A DNA stretch of 40,440 nt from Patescibacteria group bacterium (GTDB lineage Bacteria > Patescibacteriota > Microgenomatia > UBA12405 > JAHJSD01). Shown here in pieces: positions 14,723 through 23,219 of the stretch (its first letter is position 1; the number at the start of each line of letters is the position of its first letter). The DNA is taken from positions 1-40,440 of the forward strand of contig JAHJSD010000024.1 of the NCBI GenBank assembly GCA_018830585.1. The letters run 5' to 3'. Position numbers and translations under genes: made by a program. The notes under the pieces are model-generated. The model did no database searches. It was not told where the DNA came from and saw nothing but the letters and a program-made list of their open reading frames with translations.

Positions 14723-14975
14723 TCACCTGAACCGCTCATTTCAACGATCGTGTCAATGAGAGGTCTGTTTTAAAATTTAGAAATTGGAATTTATCCCAAG
14801 AAAGCAAAAGCCCGGACGTTGCGCGGGAACCCTATCATGTCCTCAGCACTGACCTGCTCGCCTCGCTGAGCGGTCGAGGCGGGCTGGCAGGCAGGTTTTA
14901 GCGAAGGAGGATCCCGAAGGGATCCCTTCGGGATTAGGCCTCGGAAGCTTATTTTTTTTCACCATCACCAAACGA

Positions 14976-16640
14976 TCAATACTTTTCTCTTTGTCTGACA
15001 AAAAGCCGGATCGTCGGGTGGTCAAAAACAGTCCAAGTCTCCTCGGCCAGCAAATCCGAACCCAAAAGAATTTGTCCAAAAGAACCAAGCGGCTCAAAAG
15101 AAATTAAAGGCGAAAAACCCAATTCCCCGGAGAAAAGTTTTTGATGAAAAGCGGCCGTCTCGGGAAAATCATCGGCCAACCTGGCATAATTGGTAAAAAT
15201 CCGGCGCGAGGGAACCAAAACATAATCCGCCCGGTTAACCAAATCCTCTAATTCGACCACTTTTGCCCCATTCCCCTCAAGGCTGTAAAAGTCAAAATTG
15301 ACTATCTCAAAGCGATTTCCTTCCGGGCGAATAGAATCTTTAGACCAAACAGGCAGATCGACCACGTTGCCTGTCTCGGAAAGAACCAAAGAACCCTCAG
15401 GGATGTTTTTAAACATCCACTCGGTGGCAGAAATGCGGATATCGGTTTTAAGGTAGATGGTCAGCAAAAACAACCCCGGCAAAGACAGTGTCGCCAAGAC
15501 AACCGGTAAAAAAATCTTAAAATGACTTTTCTCCAAAAGCCGCCACAAAGCGCTGATCAGCCAGGCCGGCAGTAAAACTAAAAAGGGCAAAACCGGGGTC
15601 ATAAAACGGGTCCACTTGGTAAATAAAAAAAGATTAAGCAAAAGCCAGGGCAGAAAACTGAGAAGTAAAACATAAATTTCCGGTCTTGAGAAAAGTCTTT
15701 TTTTAAAAAATCCGAGGGCAAAAAAACCAAGAGCGAAAACCAAAAGCAAAAAGAGCGGTGTCCCTAAAACCCAAGGAAATACCTTAGAGGCCTGAAAGAT
15801 AAAAGGCTTGGTATTGATAAACTGGCGAGTGTAAAAAACAGGCGAACTGCCCCAGGCCACTCTTGATTCATAGCTAAGAGTGCTCAGAGATTTTTCAAAA
15901 TTTAAGGCTAATTGAGGCGAGAAAATTATTGTCAGAAAAAGAGTAAGAATTCCGTAGACAAAAAGGCCGATAATTTTTTTAAGAAAGCCAAAACCTTTCT
16001 TCCTGGAGAGCAGGACCGCCAAAACCGGAGGAAACAGAAAAGCGGCGGCGCTGATCTTGGCGGATAAGCCGACGGCGGAAACTAAAGCGGTCAAAAAAAG
16101 GATTTTGAAACTTGGCTTCCGCAAAAGAAGCAAAGAAAAATAAGCGGTTGACAGGGCGGTAAAGACTAAAAGCGATTCGGTAGTGCCAAAGTGGGCTGCC
16201 TGAATCAGGCCGGGAGTAAAGGTCAAAAGAAAAGAGTAAATCCGCGCTCCTTTTTTATCTTTAAAAAGCTCTTTAGCCAGCCACCAGCCAAAAATAACCG
16301 AAAGGACCGAAAAAAGCGCCGAAAAAAATCGCAAACTGTAGACCGCCAGAGGGAAAGACACTTTTTGCCAATTTGCCGGTCCAAAAATTCTGCCAAACAG
16401 GTTGACGCTAACATAAACTAAATAGAGAGGAAATTGCCCGTAAGCAAAAAATTCAGGGTTCAAATCGGGCCAGGAAAGACGCCCCACTCCCCAGGCCATA
16501 TTGTTTTCGTCAGGATGGAAAAAATTGCCTTGGCCCCAATTCAACCCCAAAAATCTGGTTGCCAAAAGAGCAAAAAAGAGGAAAAGGTTGAATCTCCGAA
16601 GGTTAATAACCCTCGGATTCTTCTCAATTTTAACAAACAT
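14976..16640 (-). CDS. GT39/ArnT-like polyprenyl-P-sugar glycosyltransferase, paralogue
   Basis: This is a 554-residue GT-C membrane enzyme. Helix 1 (about 18-36) is followed by the loop motif HPDEN (42-46), then FFAYGQFPLYLVYV as in the 11102-12919 protein, about ten further hydrophobic segments and a C-terminal soluble part ending in WTVFDHPTIRLF. The other paralogue ends in a similar FTVYDHPRVVIF. This shared C-terminal motif suggests a common function. The first 16 codons lie inside a dispersed repeat related to 25362-25400, so the present N-terminus may have been acquired from the repeat. An alternative start further downstream cannot be excluded. Confidence 0.87.
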   Translation of the reverse strand: MFVKIEKNPRVINLRRFNLFLFFALLATRFLGLNWGQGNFFHPDENNMAWGVGRLSWPDLNPEFFAYGQFPLYLVYVSVNLFGRIFGPANWQKVSFPLAVYSLRFFSALFSVLSVIFGWWLAKELFKDKKGARIYSFLLTFTPGLIQAAHFGTTESLLVFTALSTAYFSLLLLRKPSFKILFLTALVSAVGLSAKISAAAFLFPPVLAVLLSRKKGFGFLKKIIGLFVYGILTLFLTIIFSPQLALNFEKSLSTLSYESRVAWGSSPVFYTRQFINTKPFIFQASKVFPWVLGTPLFLLLVFALGFFALGFFKKRLFSRPEIYVLLLSFLPWLLLNLFLFTKWTRFMTPVLPFLVLLPAWLISALWRLLEKSHFKIFLPVVLATLSLPGLFLLTIYLKTDIRISATEWMFKNIPEGSLVLSETGNVVDLPVWSKDSIRPEGNRFEIVNFDFYSLEGNGAKVVELEDLVNRADYVLVPSRRIFTNYARLADDFPETAAFHQKLFSGELGFSPLISFEPLGSFGQILLGSDLLAEETWTVFDHPTIRLFVRQREKY

Positions 16641-16768
16641 ATGTTTTGGTTAAAAGCTGAAATCCCTGCCTGCCGGCAGGCAGGCGCCGACTTGCCCACC
16701 GAAGCCTTGGCAAAGGTGGGAGCTTTCGCGAAGGCGGGCGTGTCCACCATAGCTTTAGCGAAGGCGGA
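16594..16768. repeat. Dispersed repeat overlapping the GT39 gene start
   Basis: This has CTCCGAAGGTTAATAACC then CGGATTCTT, AAAGCTGAAATCCCTG, a CCTGCCGGCAGG palindrome and GCGAAGGCGG. The same blocks occur in order at 25362-25625 with different palindrome cores. The gap to the next gene is 128 bp. Confidence 0.7.
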
Positions 16769-17695
16769 TTAGAGGCCATAAATTACTAAAACCAAAAGTA
16801 ATCCCCAACTGACAACAACCGACAAAAGAGGAATATCCGAAGCCAATAAAATTTCCGGTCTTTCCCCTCTTTGTTTCTCAAAAACAAGTTGAGAGTAACG
16901 CATAATTCCGAAAATCACGGGGAAAACAGTAATCATCAGCCACTTCCTGCCGATAAGATAAGGCATATTTTTGACTAAGAAATTAACTCCTCCCGGATGG
17001 GTAAACTTAGGCGGCTCTGCCAAATAGGCGAAAAGAGAATAAGAAATTAATGTCGCCACTGAAAAAACAGAGCTGTAAAAGTTCAAAAGATTTTCAGTGT
17101 AACCGCTGAGGCTGGGCCGGGTCTTCTTACCGGTAGAAACAAGCTCGCTTAATCTTTTCCCGCTGGCGATAAAAAGCGACAAAAAAACCACGGTGAACAT
17201 CAGCCAAATAGGCAAATGATAGCCGGTAGCCATTTCCCCGCCTAAGGTGCGCAGGATAAAAGAAAAAGAAATCGAGAGTATATCTAAAATGACTATCTTC
17301 TTAAGGTAAAAAGAGTAAGACAGATGAAGAATTAAAAAGGCCACCATCAAAATGAAAAAGCCAAAGCTGAGCGAGGAAGCCAAAATAAAGCTTAGAACAA
17401 TCAAAAAGAAAGCTGTCGCCGCCGCGGTTCTTTGGGAAAGATCCCCCCGAGCAATAGGGCGGTGTTTTTTCCGGGGATGAAGCCGGTCATAAGGAATGTC
17501 AACGATGTCGTTGACCAAATAAGAAGCGGAAGAGAGCAAGCAGAAAATAATAAAGGCTAAAACCGTCTTTGATAAAAGATCCCGGTCCAATAATTTGCCG
17601 TTAAAAAGGATCGCCGCAAAAACAGAAAGGTTTTTGAGCCACTGAAAAGGCCTAAGCGACTGAAGCAATGGTCCGAACTTTTTAAAAATGGACAC
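16769..17695 (-). CDS. UbiA-family prenyltransferase, DPPR-synthase-like
   Basis: The 308 residues contain the first Asp-rich motif NDIVDIPYDRLHPRKKHRP followed by IARG, and the N-terminal LRPFQWLKNLSVFAA. The conserved LHPxKKxRPIAxG and SGKRLSEL segments are typical of decaprenyl-phosphate 5-phosphoribosyltransferase (Rv3806c type). That enzyme transfers phosphoribose from PRPP to polyprenyl phosphate. About eight or nine membrane helices are visible. The product would feed lipid-linked pentose donors to GT-C enzymes like those nearby. The GTG start has a TAAAAT box nine bases upstream. Other UbiA-family roles cannot be excluded. Confidence 0.85.
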   Translation of the reverse strand: MSIFKKFGPLLQSLRPFQWLKNLSVFAAILFNGKLLDRDLLSKTVLAFIIFCLLSSASYLVNDIVDIPYDRLHPRKKHRPIARGDLSQRTAAATAFFLIVLSFILASSLSFGFFILMVAFLILHLSYSFYLKKIVILDILSISFSFILRTLGGEMATGYHLPIWLMFTVVFLSLFIASGKRLSELVSTGKKTRPSLSGYTENLLNFYSSVFSVATLISYSLFAYLAEPPKFTHPGGVNFLVKNMPYLIGRKWLMITVFPVIFGIMRYSQLVFEKQRGERPEILLASDIPLLSVVVSWGLLLVLVIYGL

Positions 17696-17969
17696 AGCAG
17701 TTTTATTTTAACCAATCTCAAAAAACTAAACAAGACGGGTTTGTCTTTGGCAACATGATTCACTCTGCAAAGAAGGGCCTGGATGCTGGAAAAAAGAGAC
17801 GCTCCGCCAAGTCTGACTTGGCTTCGATAGATTCTTCGCTACGCTCCGTACCGCCACAGTGTGTACCCTGGTGGTTTCCCGTCTGGTACAGGACTACGCT
17901 CAGAATTGTAAATGTTACATGTTTCGGTAACAAATTTTTAAAGAACAAAAAGTCCTGTTATGCCAATAA

Positions 17970-18244
17970 ACAGACAGTACAATCTTCCAAGAGCGTACTA
18001 CTTCCCGAGGTGTCATATAGTGCCCGCAAAACAAAAACGGATGTTTAAAGTTTAAACATTTTGGGCACAAGTTGAACTTACAAACAAGACATCACAAATT
18101 ACCGAAATTTGTTTTGCGGTTGCTATATCTACCAATACCGGGGGTGTACCAACAGTATCTGTAAAGAAAATACTGAAACATTTTGAAAGGTATGGTAATT
18201 ACAAGCAGTTGGCAGTCCATCACATTTGGGAGGATTTATGGTAG
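17970..18244 (+). pseudogene. C-terminal gene fragment interrupted by a MITE
   Basis: Removing 18018-18127 joins codon ATA directly to TCT and gives an open frame reading TDSTIFQERTTSRGVI, then STNTGGVPTVSVKKILKHFE, ending HHIWEDLW and a TAG stop. The smooth in-frame join shows the gene existed before the insertion. A stop lies just before the fragment and no N-terminal part is visible, so it was already truncated or lost its 5' end. I do not recognise the family. Confidence 0.55.
18016..18127. mobile_element. IS630-type MITE, 112 bp
   Basis: The ends TATAGTGCCCGCAAAACAAA and TTTGTTTTGCGGTTGCTATA are imperfect inverted repeats that match the ends of the IS630 element 260 bp away. TA is duplicated at the borders. 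The interior has a palindrome ATGTTTAAA-G-TTTAAACAT and no ORF. The right 60 bases are identical to window positions 1-60, which indicates recent mobility. Confidence 0.88.
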
Positions 18245-18386
18245 AAACGAAGGAACGAGCATCTTCCTTGGTTAAAAAAGCTGACAAGGGTTTAATATTA
18301 TAATTATACGGGGTTATCGCACATAAAACGGAAGATAAAAAAAGACAAGACTTAAGATAAGGTCACTGTTTTGGAAATTACTGAGC

Positions 18387-19519
18387 TATAGCGCCCGCAA
18401 AACAAATTTACCACATTTAGTTGTATAACGGATATGTGTTAAAACCTGTCCAGATAACACAAGAGGAAAAAGAATTATTGGTAGATTGGTATCGCAGTGG
18501 AGTAAGCGCTTTAACGAGAAGTAGAGCCCATGCTGTCTTAATGAATAATCAAGGGCTCAACGCGTGTAAAATAGCCAGATTGCTTCTTAGAAATTACAAG
18601 ACAGTCAGAACTTGGCTGTCTTTATTCGGGAAAGGCAGAATAAGCAGCCTTTTTCCAAGATACAGCGGTAATAATAACGCTGGAAAATTAACTCTGAGTC
18701 AGAAAGAAGAAATCAGGAAGGTGTTATCTCAACCACCTTCAAAATATGGAATCCCAAAAAAGTTCTGGCAGGTCAAGGATTTAAAAAAATGGATTAAAGC
18801 AGGGTTCGGAGTAATTTATGAATCAGACAGAAGCTATCACTTTCTTTTTAAGCTGGGCAGGTTCAGTTGGAAGTTGCCTGACAAGTTTGATATTAAGCGT
18901 GATGACCAGTTTGTAAAAAGAAGAATTAAAGAGATTAGAAAAGAGATAAAACCTTTTTTAATTTCACCAGACTGGGTCGTTCTTACCGGCGATGAAACAA
19001 GACTTGTTTGGGAGAATGAATCAAGAAGAGCCTGGTTGAAAACTAATCAAAAGACAATTCTAAAAGTAAATCGGAGCAGAGATTACCAATCATTTTTAGG
19101 AAGCTTAAACCTAAAAACAAAGAAATGCCATCTTCATTCCTTGTCCTGGCATCCTGGCAAAACCAAGGAGAAACGATAAAAGCTCTAAAGAGGATTAAGA
19201 AATACTATCCAAACAAAAACATCTGTCTTATCTGGGATAACGCTGGATGGCATAAAGGCAAACTAATCAGAAAAGAACTAGGAAGAAGTGGGGATTTAAC
19301 TAATTTTCACTTAATCAACTTTCCTCCTTATGCTCCAGATACCAATCCTCAAGAGCATATTTGGAAATATATTAAAAACAGAATTGCTCACCAGCCAACC
19401 ACCAGTTTTAAGCAAAAAGTCAACAATTTTAAACTATCAGTAATTCACAGAAAATTTAACTATCAAATCTGATGAAATCAACTTGTTAAAAACAGGGAAT
19501 TTGATTTGCGGTTGCTATA
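18387..19519 (+). mobile_element. IS630-family insertion sequence
   Basis: A 1133-bp element. The left end TATAGCGCCCGCAAAACAAA and right end TTTGATTTGCGGTTGCTATA form imperfect inverted repeats with TA at both borders, the usual IS630/Tc1 target. It carries one transposase gene in two frames. Base composition is more AT-rich than that of neighbouring genes. Confidence 0.9.
18421..19472 (+). pseudogene. IS630-family transposase, frameshifted by an 8-bp tandem duplication
   Basis: The first frame (18421-19179, TTG start) has an N-terminal helix-turn-helix (LNACKIARLLLRNYKTVRTW) and the first DDE Asp in LTGDETRL. The second frame (to 19472) has the second Asp in LIWDNAGWHKGK and the Glu in DTNPQEHIW. 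TCCTGGCA occurs twice in tandem at 19144-19159. Deleting one copy restores the frame and gives LSWQNQGETIKALKRI, the family pattern. I therefore read this as an inactivating mutation, not programmed -1 frameshifting, although the latter is known in this family. Without repair no full DDE protein is made. Confidence 0.87.
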
Positions 19520-19792
19520 GAGCCTCTTCCTCCTTCTACCCCCCCCTTTTTTTTACCAGTGCCATCTTACCTCTACAATTAATTCGTACTGATGAGTCCA
19601 AAAGGGCGAAAGGTTTCTAAATTCTTATAAACTAAAACCCGGCCAAAATTAAACTTTCCTCCATTCTTCCATAAAATGTAAACTCCCTTACCCCCTCCCT
19701 AATTGTCCGAGTAGTGACCAACCAGGGGAGCCAAAGCCCTGCCTGCCGGCAAGCCCACCCGCAGTGGGTAAACGGGCTAAAAAAGAATGGGT
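19520..19792. other. Intergenic region downstream of the IS element
   Basis: No gene. It contains a C8T8 run (19541-19556), the hammerhead candidate (19569-19614), an AT-rich stretch, and a degenerate CCTGCCGGCAAG palindrome (19740-19752). Confidence 0.7.
19569..19614 (+). ncRNA. Candidate compact type III hammerhead ribozyme
   Basis: All core elements occur in order. Stem III 5' strand ACCT (19569-19572, U16.1 = 19572), C17 at 19573 with predicted cleavage after it, and stem I TACAA/TT-C-GTA (19574-19588, one bulged C, loop TTAA). Then CTGATGA (19589-19595), stem II GTCC/GGGC closed by AAAA (19596-19607, one U-G pair), GAA plus A15.1 (19608-19611), and stem III 3' strand AGGT. The A15.1-U16.1 pair is present. 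Weak points are the 4-bp stem III and short stem I. It lies 50 bp past the IS630 end on the same strand as the transposase, so read-through transcripts would contain it. Confidence 0.62.
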
Positions 19793-21079
19793 TTACCTCG
19801 CTGAAATCTGATGAAGACGAAATAGTTGTTTAGAAAGTCTTATCGAATAATTAATCCCACGATCCCAGGGAAAAATATGGTTCGGAGTGGCCCAATAGAT
19901 TTTGTCCGGAATTAGTTCCAAAGACGGTTTTATGGCAGAATAGCCGGTGGGGATAATCGGTTGAGCGCAAAGATCAGAGAAAACATTAACACCGATCAAA
20001 AACTTTTCAAAATCCGCATTTATCTTTTTAAGACCGGGGGAGAAACTTTTTAGAACCTGCCCGGCGCTTTGTTTAAAAATCGGGTCTTCTTGGGAGTAAT
20101 AACCGCCGACATAAACTAAATTTTCCCCGCCGTAGTTGCCGGCATCAACTAAATTGGTTTGCTCTACTATGACAATAAAAGGAAAGCCTGTGTCTAAAAT
20201 GTTAAGCCAGTAGGTCCCTTGAGGTAAAAATGGCTTTTTCATTCTTAAAATCAGGTTTAACGCTCCAATCATTTTTAGTTTACCGAACTTTTTCAGCGCC
20301 GGTTCGGGAAGAATATCTTTAACTATTTTTAAAGCTTTTGGCAAAGGCAAAGTCAAAAAGATTTTGTCGACCAATGCCGAACGACGCTTTGACTTAATCA
20401 GCCAGCTGTTTCCGGCCGGCCCTATCTTTAAAACCGGATCGTCAAGAAAAAGTCGGTTATTCTTTCCTATCTGCTTGGCAATCAGGTCAAACATCTGTTT
20501 ATTTCCCCCGTTTAAATAACCCAACTGCTGACTTCTCACCTTGATCCTCGACCAAAGCCAGGAAAAAGAAACCTCTTTGGAAAACCGATCAAACTTTCCT
20601 TCCATTAATCGTCCCCAAATTTCCTGCCAACCATTATTACCAATAAGTTTTGGAAAAATATCTGAAGCCCGGTAATTTTCAAAAAAACCAAAATAAGGCA
20701 ACTGGCGCAAAAGAAAAAGTACCGTACCCATCCTCAGCTTGTCAAAAACCGTTAAGTTCGGGAATCTTAAAAAGTCAAAAAGATTGTCAAAAGGGGAAAT
20801 CCGGCCATGGCTATAAACAGAAGTTTTTGTTTCCCGGTAAACTAATTTGTCAATCAATCCCAATTCCGTCAACAACTCTTTAACCAAATCATCAGAAGTA
20901 AAAAAATGGTGGAAAAAGCCTTCCAGGGGCCAGCGCCACGTTTTCTCCCTCAGGCTTCTTGACAATCCCCCTAATTCTTTTTCCGCCTCAAAAAGGCAAA
21001 TTTCATCTTTACCCTTTTTGGAAATTTCCCTGGCCAAAAATAATCCGGTAATACCTCCGCCGACAATGCCTAATTTCAT
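19793..21079 (-). CDS. FAD-dependent amine-oxidase-like / protoporphyrinogen-oxidase-like oxidoreductase
   Basis: The 428 residues begin with a Rossmann dinucleotide fold: GIVGGGITGL (GxGxxG at residues 7-12), an acidic strand end FEAEKELGGLSRS and a C-terminal PWDRGINYSIRLSKQLF that fits the second FAD-contacting segment. FFHHFFTSDDLV near residue 53 is typical of NAD(P)/FAD oxidoreductases encoded within CPR and archaeal glycan clusters. The substrate is unknown; a sugar or polyprenyl intermediate is only a contextual guess. The ATG has a TAAAAT box eight bases upstream. It stands between the IS630 island and the surface-protein operon. Confidence 0.82.
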   Translation of the reverse strand: MKLGIVGGGITGLFLAREISKKGKDEICLFEAEKELGGLSRSLREKTWRWPLEGFFHHFFTSDDLVKELLTELGLIDKLVYRETKTSVYSHGRISPFDNLFDFLRFPNLTVFDKLRMGTVLFLLRQLPYFGFFENYRASDIFPKLIGNNGWQEIWGRLMEGKFDRFSKEVSFSWLWSRIKVRSQQLGYLNGGNKQMFDLIAKQIGKNNRLFLDDPVLKIGPAGNSWLIKSKRRSALVDKIFLTLPLPKALKIVKDILPEPALKKFGKLKMIGALNLILRMKKPFLPQGTYWLNILDTGFPFIVIVEQTNLVDAGNYGGENLVYVGGYYSQEDPIFKQSAGQVLKSFSPGLKKINADFEKFLIGVNVFSDLCAQPIIPTGYSAIKPSLELIPDKIYWATPNHIFPWDRGINYSIRLSKQLFRLHQISAR

Positions 21080-21101
21080 CGAGTTTTATTTTATTTAACC
21101 T

Positions 21102-21941
21102 TTAAAAAAGGAAAAGGAGTCCTCCCAAGGCAACTATCGAACCGAGGATAATCAGGAACTGGGAGGGGAAGAAAACTCCTGCCGGGGGCAGTTCTATCCT
21201 GGTCGGGGTCGCCGTCGGAGTGTAAACAATAGTCGGCGTGTTGGTGGATACCGGAGTACCGGTTGGGGTATTAGTCGGAGTTGAGGTTGGTACCGGAGTT
21301 CCGGTTGGAGTGTTGGTCGGGGTATTGGTAGGCACCGGAGTACCCGTTGGTGTGTTAGTCGGAGTAGGGGTGGCGGTTGGTGTTGATGTTGGTACCGGAG
21401 TACCGGTAGGCGTATTGATTGGCGTGTTAGTTGGTTTTAGGGTGTTGGTAGGAGTGTTAGTGGGCGTATTAGTCAGAGTAATGGTCGGTCTTGGAGTACT
21501 AGTCGGGGTCGGGGTAGGAATAGTAGTCGGAGTCGGGCTGTTAGTTGGAGTTGGAGTAGGACAAAGACAATCTTGCCGATCGGAACATTCAGAGTTGGCG
21601 CAACGGCCATTAATACAGTCTAGGGAGGAAGGACACTCTTCTTCACGCTCGCAACGATCCCAGCATTCCGGAATTTGAGTCGGGGTTGGAGTCGGCTTGT
21701 AAACGTTAAATCGAAGAACACAGGGCTGTTCTTCCTGCGCGGATGATTCCGACGGAGCGGTAGGAGCTATCGGTTCTTCCCGCAGTTGATAAAGCTTAAC
21801 CGCGCTGATAATCGCGATTGCCGCCAGTAATGCGGTCGAAAAAAGTACCGCAAACAAACCAGCGCGGGAAATTTTCTTTTTCTTGCCGGTAACACCTTGC
21901 TCCGGCAAAAATTCGTCTCTTGGTTTTTCAATCAAGTCCAT
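21102..21941 (-). CDS. Cys-rich, Thr/Pro-repeat cell-surface protein with LPPAG anchor
   Basis: The 279 residues form a surface stalk. A short basic cytoplasmic start is followed by a membrane helix (about 28-50), then a Cys-rich knob with CWDRCEREEECPSSLDC, GRCANSECSDRQDC and LCP. About 110 residues of TPTNTPTGTPVP-type repeats follow. The C-terminus has LPPAG, a hydrophobic helix and a short end, resembling a sortase-type sorting signal without the positive tail. The gene starts three bases after the stop of the upstream gene, so the two are probably one transcript. Thr-rich stalks are likely glycosylation targets for the nearby GT-C enzymes (inference). Confidence 0.85.
   Translation of the reverse strand: MDLIEKPRDEFLPEQGVTGKKKKISRAGLFAVLFSTALLAAIAIISAVKLYQLREEPIAPTAPSESSAQEEQPCVLRFNVYKPTPTPTQIPECWDRCEREEECPSSLDCINGRCANSECSDRQDCLCPTPTPTNSPTPTTIPTPTPTSTPRPTITLTNTPTNTPTNTLKPTNTPINTPTGTPVPTSTPTATPTPTNTPTGTPVPTNTPTNTPTGTPVPTSTPTNTPTGTPVSTNTPTIVYTPTATPTRIELPPAGVFFPSQFLIILGSIVALGGLLFLF
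21195..21545. repeat. Thr-Pro coding tandem repeats
   Basis: Degenerate 12-24 bp repeats, best seen on the + strand as GTTGGTGTGTTAGTCGGAGT variants, encode the TPTNTPTGTPVP stalk. Such repeats are prone to slippage, so length may vary between strains. Confidence 0.75.
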
Positions 21942-21944
21942 TTT

Positions 21945-23144
21945 TTATCTCCAGCCTAATTTGGGGCTAAAAACCTGCGCTTCTACTGTCTGTTCCCCTT
22001 CCCTTTCTATTTGGTATTCGATCTGAAACTCTTCGCCTCTGCGATCGGTAGTCTCCTGCCATTCACCCCGGTTAACTTTAAACCTGGCTTTGGTCAATCC
22101 GTCAGGATCATCCGTCTCACCCAAAACAGTAAAGTGAACTCTGTCGCCCAGTTTCAAAGAGATATCGTCGGTGATCTCGTTCCAGTCGTAGTCATACATT
22201 TTAACCTTCAAACATCGGCAGGAATAAATCGGCATTGGGGTCGGAGTGTTAGTTGGAGTACTGGTGGGGGTGTTAGTTGGAGTATTAGTAGGAGCGTTGG
22301 TTGGAGTCGGTCCTTCCATGGTTACCGTAGCAACATCTTTACAGGCGGATTCGGACCAATAACCACCCCCCGGTTTTTTGGTTTTCCCCTCAATGGTATA
22401 AACACCAGGCGACTGCGGGGAATAATTACAAACATATCCGCCGCTACAGGGGACTCTAATTTCTTTTGAAAGGCCGCCCGGGCCAGAGATAAAAAAGTCA
22501 ACGTCTTCGCTTAAAACACCGCTATGATTATGAAAACCGGCTATATTAAAACTGCTCCCCTGAGTGATGGTTTTGACATCGCCCCAAGGATCAGAGCTGT
22601 TTTTCTGAACCTGAGCCTGGGTGCTGGTAAAAGGGCAGCCCGACTGAGGTGTCGGAGTAGTTCCGGAAGGCACCGTCGGCGTAGGCGGCTGCTCCGAGGG
22701 AAAGTACCAGATCTTGTTGTTGCAGCGGCTGCAGACAACACCGTCAACCGTCTTACCTGACAAAATATCGCTCCTTATTTGGGTGCAATTATTAACCAAG
22801 CAATCATGGTTGATATTCGACTCCTTGGCGATAACGTCAAAATCACCGTCATTGTCGCTGTCGCTGCAAAACTGGATGTAAATTTTACCCCTGTTGGTCA
22901 TTGCTAAATTTTTTCCGGGACCGTCGCTGGCCCAGATACAGTTCTCGTCACAAACATCCCCAGGGTGAACCACCCGGCAGCAACAGGAAGATCCTGCCGG
23001 GACTAAACCCTCACAACCGTTAGGAACTCCACCCGCAGCGCTATTGCGAATATCCTGCTCCCTTTTAAGCAGAAAAAGGCCTCCGGCTATTGCTATCATA
23101 GCCAGAAGAAGTAAAGAGAAGATTAATAATTTTTTGTTAGCCAT
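21945..23144 (-). CDS. Cys-rich extracellular protein with Thr/Pro linker
   Basis: The 399 residues start with an N-terminal membrane anchor (about 5-25). A Cys-rich domain (NGCEGLVPAGSSCCCRV, CDENC, an acidic DSDNDGDFD loop, CSRCNNK) follows, then a beta-rich domain near 170-275, a TPTNTPTNTPT linker and a C-terminal beta-sandwich-like region (MYDYDWNEITDDISLKLGD). There is no C-terminal anchor helix. It is probably displayed outside the cell through the N-terminal helix, with disulphides. The family is not recognised beyond similarity of layout to its neighbours. It is the middle gene of the three surface proteins. Confidence 0.78.
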   Translation of the reverse strand: MANKKLLIFSLLLLAMIAIAGGLFLLKREQDIRNSAAGGVPNGCEGLVPAGSSCCCRVVHPGDVCDENCIWASDGPGKNLAMTNRGKIYIQFCSDSDNDGDFDVIAKESNINHDCLVNNCTQIRSDILSGKTVDGVVCSRCNNKIWYFPSEQPPTPTVPSGTTPTPQSGCPFTSTQAQVQKNSSDPWGDVKTITQGSSFNIAGFHNHSGVLSEDVDFFISGPGGLSKEIRVPCSGGYVCNYSPQSPGVYTIEGKTKKPGGGYWSESACKDVATVTMEGPTPTNAPTNTPTNTPTSTPTNTPTPMPIYSCRCLKVKMYDYDWNEITDDISLKLGDRVHFTVLGETDDPDGLTKARFKVNRGEWQETTDRRGEEFQIEYQIEREGEQTVEAQVFSPKLGWR

Positions 23145-23219
23145 TAGTTAAAGCTTATCTTAAAAAAAATTTACCAGTTTAAGAGCAAAACCGCCAGAAG
23201 CGGAATGTTACTTAGCCTA

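Larger units (their letters stand above)
14324..14975. other. Intergenic region with palindromic repeats
   Basis: No gene seen in 650 bp. Contents: a REP-like repeat in inverse orientation (14471-14648) carrying an inserted CCTGCCTGCC/GGCAGGCAGG palindrome, an inverse copy of the 4536-4596 repeat (14672-14722), and a GGCAGGCAGG/CGAAGG-rich stretch near 14860-14930. Confidence 0.65.
17696..18386. other. Mobile-DNA island, left part
   Basis: There is no intact gene. It holds a degenerate REP-like repeat (about 17826-17908), a 3'-terminal gene fragment (17970-18244) split by a MITE (18016-18127), then about 140 AT-rich bases up to the IS element. Confidence 0.7.

Noticed and set aside
19125..19179. 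Programmed -1 frameshift in the IS630 transposase
   Set aside because: No good slippery heptamer lies at the junction, and an 8-bp tandem duplication explains the shift exactly.
19608..19640. Type I topology for the hammerhead candidate, using GGTTT/AAACC as stem III
   Set aside because: The base after the stem is C, so the required A15.1-U16.1 pair fails; the type III reading satisfies it.
19808..19823. CTGATGA-AGAC-GAAA as another hammerhead
   Set aside because: There is no room for stem II, and it lies in the oxidoreductase coding sequence.
21195..21545. CRISPR array
   Set aside because: The repeats are contiguous, degenerate and coding, with no spacers; no Cas gene is in the window.
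21238..21678. 146-codon plus-strand frame rich in Val-Gly
   Set aside because: It is the antisense of the Thr-Pro repeat and shares its periodicity.
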